Source: Candidatus Coprousia avicola
Lineage (GTDB): Bacteria; Actinomycetota; Coriobacteriia; Coriobacteriales; Coriobacteriaceae
Reading direction: 5' to 3'
DNA length: 40,510 nucleotides
Assembly (NCBI GenBank): GCA_018715125.1
Contig: DVMF01000033.1
Location: 1-40,510 of the forward strand
In this document: one piece after another, positions 23,352-30,267 of the stretch
How the letters are laid out: every line of letters starts with the position of its first letter
Numbering within the stretch: position 1 is the first letter of the stretch
Position numbers and translations under genes: made by a program
Notes under the pieces: generated by a model
Told to the model about the DNA's origin: nothing
Seen by the model: only the letters and a program-made list of their open reading frames with translations
Databases searched by the model: none

Positions 23352-24014
23352 ATGAGTATGCGCAGCGCCACCAATAAGCGCACGCAGGAGCAGGAGTACA
23401 CCGGCGCGACCCGCAAGGGCGCCGGTTCCGCCAAGCCCGCCCGCGCCGCGGCGGGCTCGGTGCGCGTCGTCCCCGCCTCGTCGAAGGCCCGCCGCAAGGC
23501 GGCCGAGCGCGGCGAGAACCTCGAGGGCCTCTCCAAGGAGGAGAAGCGCGCCCGCAAGCGCGAGGAGCGCGCCCGCGAGGACCGTCTGTACGACGCGTCG
23601 AGCATCATGCTCAAGGAGGACGAGGACTACAAGAGGCTCCGTCGCATCTTCTGGGTCATCTTGGGCGCCGGCGTCTTCTTTATCGTCCTCACCTGGGTGG
23701 GCCTGCTCGTGGGCGGTGCCAGCACCTCGGGGAGCACCAACATGCTCGAGATCGTGGGCATCGTGCTCAGCTACGCCGCCATCCTCGGCGCCTTCATCTT
23801 CGACTTGGTGAAGATCCGCCCCATCCGCAACTACTACCGTTCGGTGGTCGAGGGCATGTCCGAGCGCAAGCTCGTCGAGGTGCTCGAGGCGGCTGCCACC
23901 AAGAAGGACGCAAAGGGCAAGGGCGATGCCGAGGCGCCGAGCGCCGGCTCCTCGGGCACGAAGGTCGCCCCCGCGCAGAAGCGCCCCAAGAAGAACCAGC
24001 GCTCCCGTCGCTAA
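23352..24014 (+). CDS. Small two-span membrane protein with basic, Ala/Lys-rich ends
   Basis: A 220-residue protein. Residues 1-95 are highly basic and helical (repeated RKAAER, EEKRARKREER), two membrane spans lie at about 98-120 and 132-152, and the C-terminal 50 residues are again Lys/Ala/Pro-rich and disordered. The pattern recalls actinobacterial membrane proteins with basic tails such as DUF3043, but I cannot confirm the family. ATG 23352 is two bases after the purC stop, with GAAGGAGA inside purC as the ribosome site, so it is co-translated with purC. A second ATG at 23358 would also serve. Function unknown. Confidence 0.7.
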   Translation: MSMRSATNKRTQEQEYTGATRKGAGSAKPARAAAGSVRVVPASSKARRKAAERGENLEGLSKEEKRARKREERAREDRLYDASSIMLKEDEDYKRLRRIFWVILGAGVFFIVLTWVGLLVGGASTSGSTNMLEIVGIVLSYAAILGAFIFDLVKIRPIRNYYRSVVEGMSERKLVEVLEAAATKKDAKGKGDAEAPSAGSSGTKVAPAQKRPKKNQRSRR

Positions 24015-24118
24015 GCTGTGTACCATGGCAGCCCTTGGCAGCCGCGCCCGCTTGGTCGCGCGCCAGGGGCTGCAGCTGTGTCAATTCCGTCCCATATCCC
24101 GCCAGTTAGGGGTACCCC

Positions 24119-25399
24119 ATGATTCGAGCCGCACTGACCGTGGAAGACGCCCGCCTGGGCATGCGCAATCTGGCGCCTAAGATCGAGCGCTATGCGCGCC
24201 TCATCGTGCGCCAGGGGGTGCACGTCACGCCCGGGCAAGAGGTGGTTGTCCAGGCGCCGGTGGAGACGCGGTCGTTTGTGCACGTGCTCGTGCGCGAGGC
24301 CTACGCCGCCCGTGCGGGCCACGTGACGGTTATCTGGAACGACGATGTGGTGTCGCGCCTCACCTACGAGCATGTCGATGCCGCCTACTTTGAGCAGACG
24401 CCCTCGTGGCAGATTGAGCAGCTCGATTCGCTTGCCCGCGCCGGTGCGTGCTTCATCTTTGTGGAGGGAGCCGACCCTGAGGCCCTGAAGGGCATCGACC
24501 CGGCCAAGCCCGCGGCGGCCTCCAAGGCGCGCAACGCCCAGTGCAAGATCTTCCGTCACGGCCTCGACTTCAACATCAACCCCTGGTGCATCGCCGGCGC
24601 CCCCGTGGCAGCTTGGGCGCGCCACGTGTTCCCCGCGCTCGACGAGGAGATTGCCATCTACAAGCTCTGGTGCGCCATTCTTGCGGCGGCACGCGCCGAC
24701 GGGGAGGACCCCGAGAGCGATTGGGAGCTCCACGACGCGACGTTCGACAAGAACCTCCGCTTCTTGAACGAGCACCACTTCGACGCGCTCCGCTATACGG
24801 CCGATAACGGCACCGACCTCACCATCGGCATGACGGACCGCCACGTGTGGGCGGGCGGCAAGAGCGAAACGCCGGACGGGCACGTGTTTTTCCCCAACAT
24901 CCCGACGGAGGAGGTCTTCACCTCGCCCGATCGCATGCGGGCAGACGGTATCGTCCACTCCGCCTTGCCGCTCATCCATCACGGTAACAAGGTCGATCGT
25001 TTCTGGCTGCGCTTTGAGGCGGGCCGCGTGGTGGATTACGGGGCCGAGCAGGGGTTGGAGACGCTGCGCTCGATTATCGAGACCGACGAGGGCTCGTGCC
25101 GCTTGGGCGAGGTCGCCCTTATCTCCAAGAACACCCCGATTCGCGAGAGCGACATCCTGTTCTACGACACGCTCTACGATGAGAACGCGAGCTGCCACTT
25201 GGCTCTCGGGATCGGGTTCCCGGAGTGCTATGAGGGCGGGTACGACATGGATGCCGCGACGCTCGCCGCGCACGGCGTCAATACGTCGACGACGCACGTG
25301 GACTTTATGATCGGTACCGATGACCTCGATATTGTGGGCATCCTCGCCGACGGCACCGAGGTGCCCGTTTTCACCAACGGGCAGTGGTGCTGGGAGTAG
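24119..25399 (+). CDS. M29-family metallo-aminopeptidase (AmpS/PepS-like)
   Basis: A 426-residue cytoplasmic aminopeptidase of the thermophilic aminopeptidase (M29) family, which uses two metal ions. Family blocks: NLAPKIERYARLIVRQGV at the N-terminus with the GQEVVVQAPVE motif, FFPNIPTEEVFTSPD with two Glu ligands, CHLALGIGF with a His ligand, and THVDFMIG with His and Asp ligands. All appear intact. Length is normal for the family (about 410-420), with a few extra N-terminal residues. The ATG at 24119 is preceded by a modest TTAGGGG. It stands alone between the membrane protein gene (104 bases) and tRNA-Lys (21 bases). With pepC, it is the second peptide-trimming enzyme in the window. Confidence 0.92.
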   Translation: MIRAALTVEDARLGMRNLAPKIERYARLIVRQGVHVTPGQEVVVQAPVETRSFVHVLVREAYAARAGHVTVIWNDDVVSRLTYEHVDAAYFEQTPSWQIEQLDSLARAGACFIFVEGADPEALKGIDPAKPAAASKARNAQCKIFRHGLDFNINPWCIAGAPVAAWARHVFPALDEEIAIYKLWCAILAAARADGEDPESDWELHDATFDKNLRFLNEHHFDALRYTADNGTDLTIGMTDRHVWAGGKSETPDGHVFFPNIPTEEVFTSPDRMRADGIVHSALPLIHHGNKVDRFWLRFEAGRVVDYGAEQGLETLRSIIETDEGSCRLGEVALISKNTPIRESDILFYDTLYDENASCHLALGIGFPECYEGGYDMDAATLAAHGVNTSTTHVDFMIGTDDLDIVGILADGTEVPVFTNGQWCWE

Positions 25400-25420
25400 A
25401 CGTGTTACAATGATGCGCGC

Positions 25421-25493
25421 GGGCCGTTAGCTCAGCTGGCAGAGCAGGGGACTTTTAATCCCAAGGTCTAGGGTTCGAACCCCTAACGGCCCA
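25421..25493 (+). tRNA. tRNA-Lys (anticodon TTT)
   Basis: A 73-nt body with acceptor GGGCCGT / ACGGCCC, anticodon loop CTTTTAA (TTT) and T loop TTCGAAC. The genome reads ACCC after the stem, so the 3' CCA is not fully encoded and must be added by the CCA enzyme, unlike the other four tRNAs here. A TACAAT -10 at 25406-25411 lies directly in front. Confidence 0.95.
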
Positions 25494-25508
25494 CCCAAGG
25501 TATACGAG

Positions 25509-25546
25509 AGCCTCCCGTCGGTGCTGTGGCCGGCGGGAGGCTTTGT
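25509..25546 (+). terminator. Terminator of tRNA-Lys
   Basis: AGCCTCCCGTCGG (25509-25521) pairs with CCGGCGGGAGGCT (25530-25542), 13 pairs with one G-T, loop of 8 bases, then TTTG. Confidence 0.85.
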
Positions 25547-25879
25547 GTATGAGAGCGGCGTCTGCGGGGCGCCGTGTCACAAGGCGCTCCTCGTGTGGAC
25601 TCTCTATGGAACATGTTCTGGCGCAGCCCGCACGGGGCCGTGCACAACCGAGTGAAACACAAGCGGGGTGACCTGCTGATTTAGAAATTCGGTCACACAT
25701 CTGTCTGCCCCACGTGCGATGGGCGTGGAAACCGGTCGGTCGTGCGTGAGATGCCGGGTGCATGCTTATGGCAACGGCTGCCGCCGTGCAGACATGTGTT
25801 TGCGCGGCGACGATAGGATGCGACAGGAGGCGTGCGTCGGTACCAGATGTGGAGGTCATGAAGGGCGTTGCCATCCAGC
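25547..25879. other. Long intergenic stretch before rpsF, nothing recognised
   Basis: About 330 bases between the tRNA-Lys terminator and the rpsF promoter. Open frames here are short or overlap the tRNA on the other strand, and lack ribosome sites. I see no repeat, hairpin run or RNA motif that I can name. Confidence 0.4.
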
Positions 25880-25908
25880 TTGAGAAAACGGCAGGAAGCG
25901 GCTATAGT
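25880..25908 (+). promoter_or_regulatory. Sigma-70 type promoter of the rpsF operon
   Basis: TTGAGA (25880-25885), a 17-base spacer and TATAGT (25903-25908). This is the best match to the housekeeping consensus seen in the window. Transcription would start around 25915, giving a leader of about 60 bases. Confidence 0.8.
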
Positions 25909-25924
25909 AGCTGAGTCCTTTCCT

Positions 25925-25953
25925 GCCCCGAGCGCACCTTCACGACCCGGGGC
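25925..25953 (+). promoter_or_regulatory. Leader hairpin before rpsF, possible S6:S18 site
   Basis: GCCCCG (25925-25930) pairs with CGGGGC (25948-25953) around a 17-base loop containing CACC and GACC. Many bacterial rpsF leaders carry an S6:S18 binding motif with a CCG-containing bulge beside a stem; this hairpin is in the right place, but the match is not verified. Confidence 0.4.
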
Positions 25954-25977
25954 CTTATGCCCAGAGGAGGTGACCAC

Positions 25978-26271
25978 ATGAAGGCTTATGAACTGCTGTT
26001 TTTTGTCAATCCCGCACTCGACCCCGAGACCCGTCTCGCGGTGATGAAGCGCATCGACACCACGATCGCTGAGGGCAACGGCACGGTTGACAAGGTTGAC
26101 GAGTGGGGCAAGCGCAAGCTCGCCTACGAGATCAACGACCTCACCGAAGGTGATTACACCCTCATCAACTTCCACGCAGACCCGGCGCAGATCGCCGAGC
26201 TCGACCGCGTTCTCCGCATCACCGATGCGGTGGAGCGTCACATGATCGTTCGTCGCGACGACATGGAGTAA
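25978..26271 (+). CDS. rpsF: 30S ribosomal protein S6
   Basis: A 97-residue S6, normal length. MKAYELLFFVNPALDPE at the N-terminus, WGKRKLAYEINDLTEGDY in the middle and a C-terminal half ending VERHMIVRRDDME are typical. It binds the 16S central domain together with S18, encoded two genes downstream. ATG 25978 follows AGAGGAGG; an in-frame ATG at 25957 lies before the ribosome site and is not used. First gene of the conserved rpsF-ssb-rpsR-rplI operon. Confidence 0.97.
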   Translation: MKAYELLFFVNPALDPETRLAVMKRIDTTIAEGNGTVDKVDEWGKRKLAYEINDLTEGDYTLINFHADPAQIAELDRVLRITDAVERHMIVRRDDME

Positions 26272-26359
26272 TTGCGTTGGAACCGGTCGCGCGTCCGCGC
26301 GCGGCCACCGGGCTGTGCAACGTAGGGCGCGGCCCATCACCGAGAGGTAGTGAGTGCAC

Positions 26360-26824
26360 ATGAGCATCAACCGAGTGAACATCTCCGGCAACCTCACCCG
26401 TGACCCGGAGGTCCGCATGACGTCCGGCGGCACGCAGGTGCTGTCCTTCGGCGTGGCGGTCAACGACCGTCGCCGCAACCCGCAGACCGGCGAGTGGGAG
26501 GACTACCCCAACTTTGTCGACTGCACCATGTTCGGTTCTCGCGCCGAGGCCGTGAGCCGCTATCTCTCCAAGGGCTCGAAGGTCGCCATCGAGGGGAAGC
26601 TCCGCTACTCCTCGTGGGAGCGCGACGGTCAGCGCCGCAGCAAGCTCGAGGTCATCGTCGATGAGATCGAGTTTATGAGCCGCGGCCAGCAGCAGGGTCA
26701 GGGCGGCTACGCCCCGGCTCCGCAGCAGGGCGGATACGCCACGGCACCTCAGGCCCCGCAGCCCCAGGCACCCGTCCAGGCCCCGCCTGCGGTGGATGTC
26801 TACGATGAGGACATTCCGTTCTAG
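26360..26824 (+). CDS. ssb: Single-stranded DNA-binding protein
   Basis: A 154-residue SSB. The OB fold occupies residues 1-110 (SINRVNISGNLTRDPEVR, VDCTMFGSRAEAVSRYLSKG, KLRYSSWERDG). A Gln/Gly/Pro/Ala-rich linker (about 112-145) follows, and the acidic tip DEDIPF recruits partner proteins. I take ATG 26360 as the start because it gives the usual MSINRV N-terminus; a GTG at 26354 is an alternative closer to AGAGGT. Co-transcribed with rpsF and rpsR. Confidence 0.97.
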   Translation: MSINRVNISGNLTRDPEVRMTSGGTQVLSFGVAVNDRRRNPQTGEWEDYPNFVDCTMFGSRAEAVSRYLSKGSKVAIEGKLRYSSWERDGQRRSKLEVIVDEIEFMSRGQQQGQGGYAPAPQQGGYATAPQAPQPQAPVQAPPAVDVYDEDIPF

Positions 26825-26920
26825 CACGTGCGGGACGGCATGTCGGTAAGGTAAGGCGGCCGGCCACAGGTTCGGTCGCAGGCGGTGCCTCGCGCATCGC
26901 CAGAAGAAAGGTATTTTGAC

Positions 26921-27193
26921 ATGGCTAAGGCTAATGATTTTGCAGCACGTCAGCCGCGTCGTAAGTACTGCCAGTTCTGCAAGGAGGGCACTGAGTACAT
27001 CGACTACAAGGATACTCAGCTCCTCCGTAAGTACATGACCGACCGCGGCAAGATCAAGCCGCGTCGCGTCACCGGCGCTTGCACGCAGCATCAGCACGAC
27101 ATCGCGAACGCCATCAAGCGCGCCCGCGAGATGGCCCTGCTGCCGTACACCGTTCCCGTGGTTTCTTCCCGCGGTGAGCGTCGTCGCGGCTAG
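26921..27193 (+). CDS. rpsR: 30S ribosomal protein S18
   Basis: A 90-residue S18. [11 protein letters not shown] carries a CxxC pair; with a third Cys in [10 protein letters not shown] plus His residues this resembles the zinc-type (C+) S18 form. [28 protein letters not shown] and [10 protein letters not shown] are the usual rRNA-binding stretches, given here as family landmarks. ATG 26921 follows AAGAAAGG. Confidence 0.97.
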   Translation: MAKANDFAARQPRRKYCQFCKEGTEYIDYKDTQLLRKYMTDRGKIKPRRVTGACTQHQHDIANAIKRAREMALLPYTVPVVSSRGERRRG

Positions 27194-27217
27194 TGGCGCT
27201 TGACTAAAGGAGATCTC

Positions 27218-27745
27218 ATGAAAGTCATTCTTCTTGGTGAGATCAAGGGCAAGGGTGGCGAAGGCGACGTCATTGACGTGGCCCAGGGCTACGCCGAGAA
27301 CTACCTCTTCCCGAAGAAGCTCGCCGTTGCGGCTACCAAGGGCAACCTCAAGCAGCTCGAGGAGCGTCGCAACAACATCGCTAAGCGCGAGGCCGTCCGC
27401 ATGGCGGACGCCAACGCGCTCAAGGAGACCCTCGAGGGCAAGCAGGTCACCGTCGACGCCAAGGTGGGCGACGAGGGCATCCTGTTTGGCTCGGTGACGG
27501 CCGCCATGATCGCCGACGCGGTCAAGGATCAGCTCAATGTCGAGATCGACCGCAAGCGCGTCGAGCTCGGCAAGCCGATCAAGGTCGCCGGCGCCCACCA
27601 GGTCGACATCTCGCTCTACCGCGAGGTGCGCGCCACCGTTACGGTGCTCGTGGGCGTGGACGCCGAGGAGGCCGCTGAGGAGACCGAGGTTGAGGCTGAG
27701 GCCGAGACCGAGGTTGCCGAGGCTACCGAGGAGGCTGCTGAGTAA
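27218..27745 (+). CDS. rplI: 50S ribosomal protein L9
   Basis: A 175-residue L9. The N-terminal domain MKVILLGEIKGKGGEGD ... GYAENYLFPKKLA is followed by the connecting helix and the C-terminal domain (SVTAAMIADAVKD, RKRVELGKPIKVAGAHQV). The last about 25 residues are an added acidic Glu/Ala/Thr tail not seen in most L9 proteins, which end near residue 150. ATG 27218 follows AAAGGAGAT. Last gene of the operon, followed by a terminator. Confidence 0.97.
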   Translation: MKVILLGEIKGKGGEGDVIDVAQGYAENYLFPKKLAVAATKGNLKQLEERRNNIAKREAVRMADANALKETLEGKQVTVDAKVGDEGILFGSVTAAMIADAVKDQLNVEIDRKRVELGKPIKVAGAHQVDISLYREVRATVTVLVGVDAEEAAEETEVEAEAETEVAEATEEAAE

Positions 27746-27777
27746 CCATAGGTTACCGGCACTAATTCCGCGTGATG

Positions 27778-27816
27778 AACGGGGCTGCAGCTTTGAGGCT
27801 GCGGCCCCGTTTTTTG
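27778..27816 (+). terminator. Terminator of the rpsF operon
   Basis: AACGGGGCTGCAGC pairs with GCTGCGGCCCCGTT with one mismatch and a 6-base loop, followed by TTTTT. It lies 32 bases after the rplI stop. Confidence 0.9.
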
Positions 27817-27929
27817 TCTCCTGAGGGATGCGGGCGCCGTCTCGATCCGGTGGGGCGCGCGGCGTCCCGTCGGTTTCGTCAAATGGCACCGTCGGTGGGT
27901 CACAGAGGTGCCGAGCGGTACCATCCGCG

Positions 27930-27989
27930 AAGGAAATCGCGTTTAGGCCCCCAAAGGGGGCAGAAAACGGACCTAAGCGCGATTTCCTT
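27930..27989. repeat. Palindromic dispersed repeat (GGAAATCGCG arms)
   Basis: The arms AAGGAAATCGCGTTTAGG (27930-27947) and CCTAAGCGCGATTTCCTT (27972-27989) are inverted copies differing at one base, with a 24-base centre containing CCCCCAAAGGGGG. The left arm plus C run recurs at 1914-1934 on the other strand. No gene is associated. The form resembles a small palindromic repeat family or a bidirectional structural element. The surrounding 27817-28031 holds no gene. Confidence 0.7.
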
Positions 27990-28031
27990 GAGCTGACAGG
28001 CGGGAGGAGGGGATGGCGGCATCGCTCGGCG

Positions 28032-28985
28032 CTAGGCTAGCGCCGCCGCGTAGGTGAGAAACGCGTCGACGGTGGCGGCGGGCGCGACGATACGGAGGGC
28101 GCCGCCTGCGGCGAGCACGTGGTCGAAGAGCCAGGGCTCGGCGGAGACGCGCACCTTGAGCCGGGTCTCGCCAGCGCCGTCGGGGGCGGGGCTCATCTCT
28201 TCGATTCCGTCCCATGTGGGGACGGCCGCGCCAGGGGCGAGGGCGAGCTCCACTAACGGCGCCGCCGCGCGCAGGCTCTCGGCAACGGCCGCGTGCGCCG
28301 CGCTGTCAGACGGGGCGGCGGTTGCCGTGTGCGCGCCGAGGTTCGTAACGGCCGCGATGCGCTCGAGCCTATAGCGGCGCTCACCCCGCTTGAGCACGTC
28401 GCGTGCCCGGAGATACGCGGCGTCTGCGGTGACCTCGAGCGCCAAGGGGTCGACGAGGCGCTCGCGGGCCTCGGTGTCGCCGTGCGCGCGATAGGCGATG
28501 CGGATGCGGGCCCGCTCGGCTATCGCCTGCTGCAAGGCGGGATACCACGCTCCAAAGGAGACGGTACCGGCGACGAGCGGCGTCGCGTCCGGGCGCCAGC
28601 CGTCGGGAAGAAGGGCGCGCGAGAGCCGGTCGCGCACGTCGTTTGGCAAATGAAGTTCGCCCATCACGCAGGCGAGGGCGGCGCCTTCGCCCAAGCTGAG
28701 GCGGAGGGGCATGAGCTCAGAGCCCTCGCCGGCGAGCACGATATCGTCGTGGTCGCGGAAGATGACGGCACGGGCGCCGCTCTCGCGGTCGGCGAGCGTG
28801 GCGATAAGGGCGATGGCCTCGTCGATCTCTGCGTCGGTGGCCTCTAGATAAGTGCGCGCCTCATCGGCGGTCACGATGGTTCCCTCAACTGATGACAAGA
28901 GCTCGAGCAGGCGGATGGCCCGCTCGACACGGCGGTCTGAACCGGTGAGGATGCTTTTGCGGCGCGAGGGGCGCGGTCTAGGCAT
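28032..28985 (-). CDS. WYL-domain regulator, second of a pair
   Basis: A 317-residue protein, PafC-like in position. Residues about 15-75 form a winged-helix-like region (RVERAIRLLELLSS), and the WYL domain follows about 150-235, with IAYRAHGD, VDPLALEVTADAAYLRARD and RRYRLERI; the signature tripeptide is AYL here. A C-terminal extension (about 240-317) matches the WCX region of the family. WYL proteins bind nucleic-acid or nucleotide ligands and control DNA-damage or phage-defence genes; the target here is unknown. Its start overlaps the stop of the upstream WYL gene by 8 bases, so the two are coupled and probably form a heterodimer as PafB/PafC do. Ala content is very high. Confidence 0.85.
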   Translation of the reverse strand: MPRPRPSRRKSILTGSDRRVERAIRLLELLSSVEGTIVTADEARTYLEATDAEIDEAIALIATLADRESGARAVIFRDHDDIVLAGEGSELMPLRLSLGEGAALACVMGELHLPNDVRDRLSRALLPDGWRPDATPLVAGTVSFGAWYPALQQAIAERARIRIAYRAHGDTEARERLVDPLALEVTADAAYLRARDVLKRGERRYRLERIAAVTNLGAHTATAAPSDSAAHAAVAESLRAAAPLVELALAPGAAVPTWDGIEEMSPAPDGAGETRLKVRVSAEPWLFDHVLAAGGALRIVAPAATVDAFLTYAAALA

Positions 28986-30039
28986 GGGCGCTCACCGCCT
29001 TGGCGATGGTGTCCCGCCAGGCATCAACCAGGGCGGCGGGCGCCACGGGGCGCATGCCGTCGCGCGCGTGCTCAAGGGCGAAGGCCGCCGCCGCGTCGAG
29101 GTCGCGCGCGGTGATATGCCAGCGCCATGAGCCGTCGCCCGCGCGCTCGCTCGTCCCGCGCCCATAGGTGAGTGCCGTCAGCTCGGCGCAGGTGCGCTCG
29201 GCAGGCAGCGAGAACGTGGCCGCAACGGGTTCGCCTTCGCCCAAATCGAACGGCAAGAAGAGATAGGGGCGCACGTCAAAGTCGGCGGGGACCTCGTAGG
29301 AATCGCCGAGCACGCCCAACCGCTCGATGCGGTCGATACGAAAGGTGCGCACTGCCTGCGTCGCGCTGTCGAGCCCCACGACGTAGCCCGCGGCACCGTG
29401 GGCAAAGATGCCGTAGACGGCCACGGTGCGCTGGGAGCTCGCGCCGCGCGCGTTGCGGTACGTAAGGGGTACGGTACGGCGGAGCGAGAAAGCTGTCCAG
29501 AGGGCGTCGGCCGTGCCGTTTTGGCGCGCACGGTTTCGTTGCGAGGCGGTAGGGGCCGCGACGCGCTGGGGGTCTTCGGGCGGGAGCTCGCCTGCGAGGC
29601 GGGCGAGCTCCTCGCGCGCACGGATGCGCACGGCGTTGAGCGGCGGGGCGAGCGGGTGCGCGGGGCCGGCGAGATAGGCGTCGATGGCCTCGACCAAGAG
29701 GTGCACGTCGCCCTCGCGCGCGATGCCGCCGCCCGCAAAGGTGCGGGCGCGGTCGATGGCCCAGGAGCTCTGCTCGGTTTCGGCCGCATCGGTGGCGCGG
29801 ATCTCGGCGATAAAGACGCCCCGCTCGGCGAGCTTCTCGCGGTCGCGCCTAAACTTGCGGAGGTCGGAGGCGCGGTTCGCAGACCCGTAGCCCAAGTCGG
29901 CGTCGGAGACGATCTCGTCGGTGGTGAGGGGCCGCTCGGCGGCGTTGAAGATAAACAGTAGGTTGAGGAGGCGCTGAGCGGTCTCGTCAAGTGGCGCGTC
30001 GTCCGCCCCGTCATCAGGGTGGCGCCTGCGTGCGGTCAT
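28978..30039 (-). CDS. WYL-domain regulator, first of a pair
   Basis: A 353-residue protein, PafB-like in position. The N-terminal winged helix (about 20-85) has ETAQRLLNLLFIFNAAERPL and SDLRKFRRDREKLAERGV. The WYL domain (about 195-265) shows LTYRNARGA, VAVYGIFAHGAAGYVVGLD and VRTFRIDRIERL; a WCX-like C-terminus follows. ATG 30039 sits directly after GGGGAGGA; an ATG six codons upstream lacks a ribosome site. The pair is divergent from the M28-like gene, with 228 bases between them that contain TATACT at 30189-30194 as a possible -10 for the rightward gene. Whether the pair regulates that gene is unknown. Confidence 0.87.
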   Translation of the reverse strand: MTARRRHPDDGADDAPLDETAQRLLNLLFIFNAAERPLTTDEIVSDADLGYGSANRASDLRKFRRDREKLAERGVFIAEIRATDAAETEQSSWAIDRARTFAGGGIAREGDVHLLVEAIDAYLAGPAHPLAPPLNAVRIRAREELARLAGELPPEDPQRVAAPTASQRNRARQNGTADALWTAFSLRRTVPLTYRNARGASSQRTVAVYGIFAHGAAGYVVGLDSATQAVRTFRIDRIERLGVLGDSYEVPADFDVRPYLFLPFDLGEGEPVAATFSLPAERTCAELTALTYGRGTSERAGDGSWRWHITARDLDAAAAFALEHARDGMRPVAPAALVDAWRDTIAKAVSAHA

Positions 30040-30267
30040 GGGTCCTCCCCTCAGCATGGTGCGCGTTTACCGTCGGGCCGCCCGCAGGCGGCGCTTGTGT
30101 GTCCATTGTAGACGATGCATGCTCGGGGGCTCTTCTGCACAAGCCTTGTGGCTTGCGGTCGATAGCTGCCGAAATGGCAAACTCGCGGTATACTTTCGAC
30201 TATATACGAACCATGCCCGTGCCCTTGGGCGCGGGTGGCCTTGCAACCCAGCGATGCGGAGTCCCCC

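Noticed and set aside
25455..25874. A 139-codon minus-strand frame before rpsF
   Set aside because: It overlaps tRNA-Lys and its terminator and its last residues are antisense tRNA, so it is not a gene.
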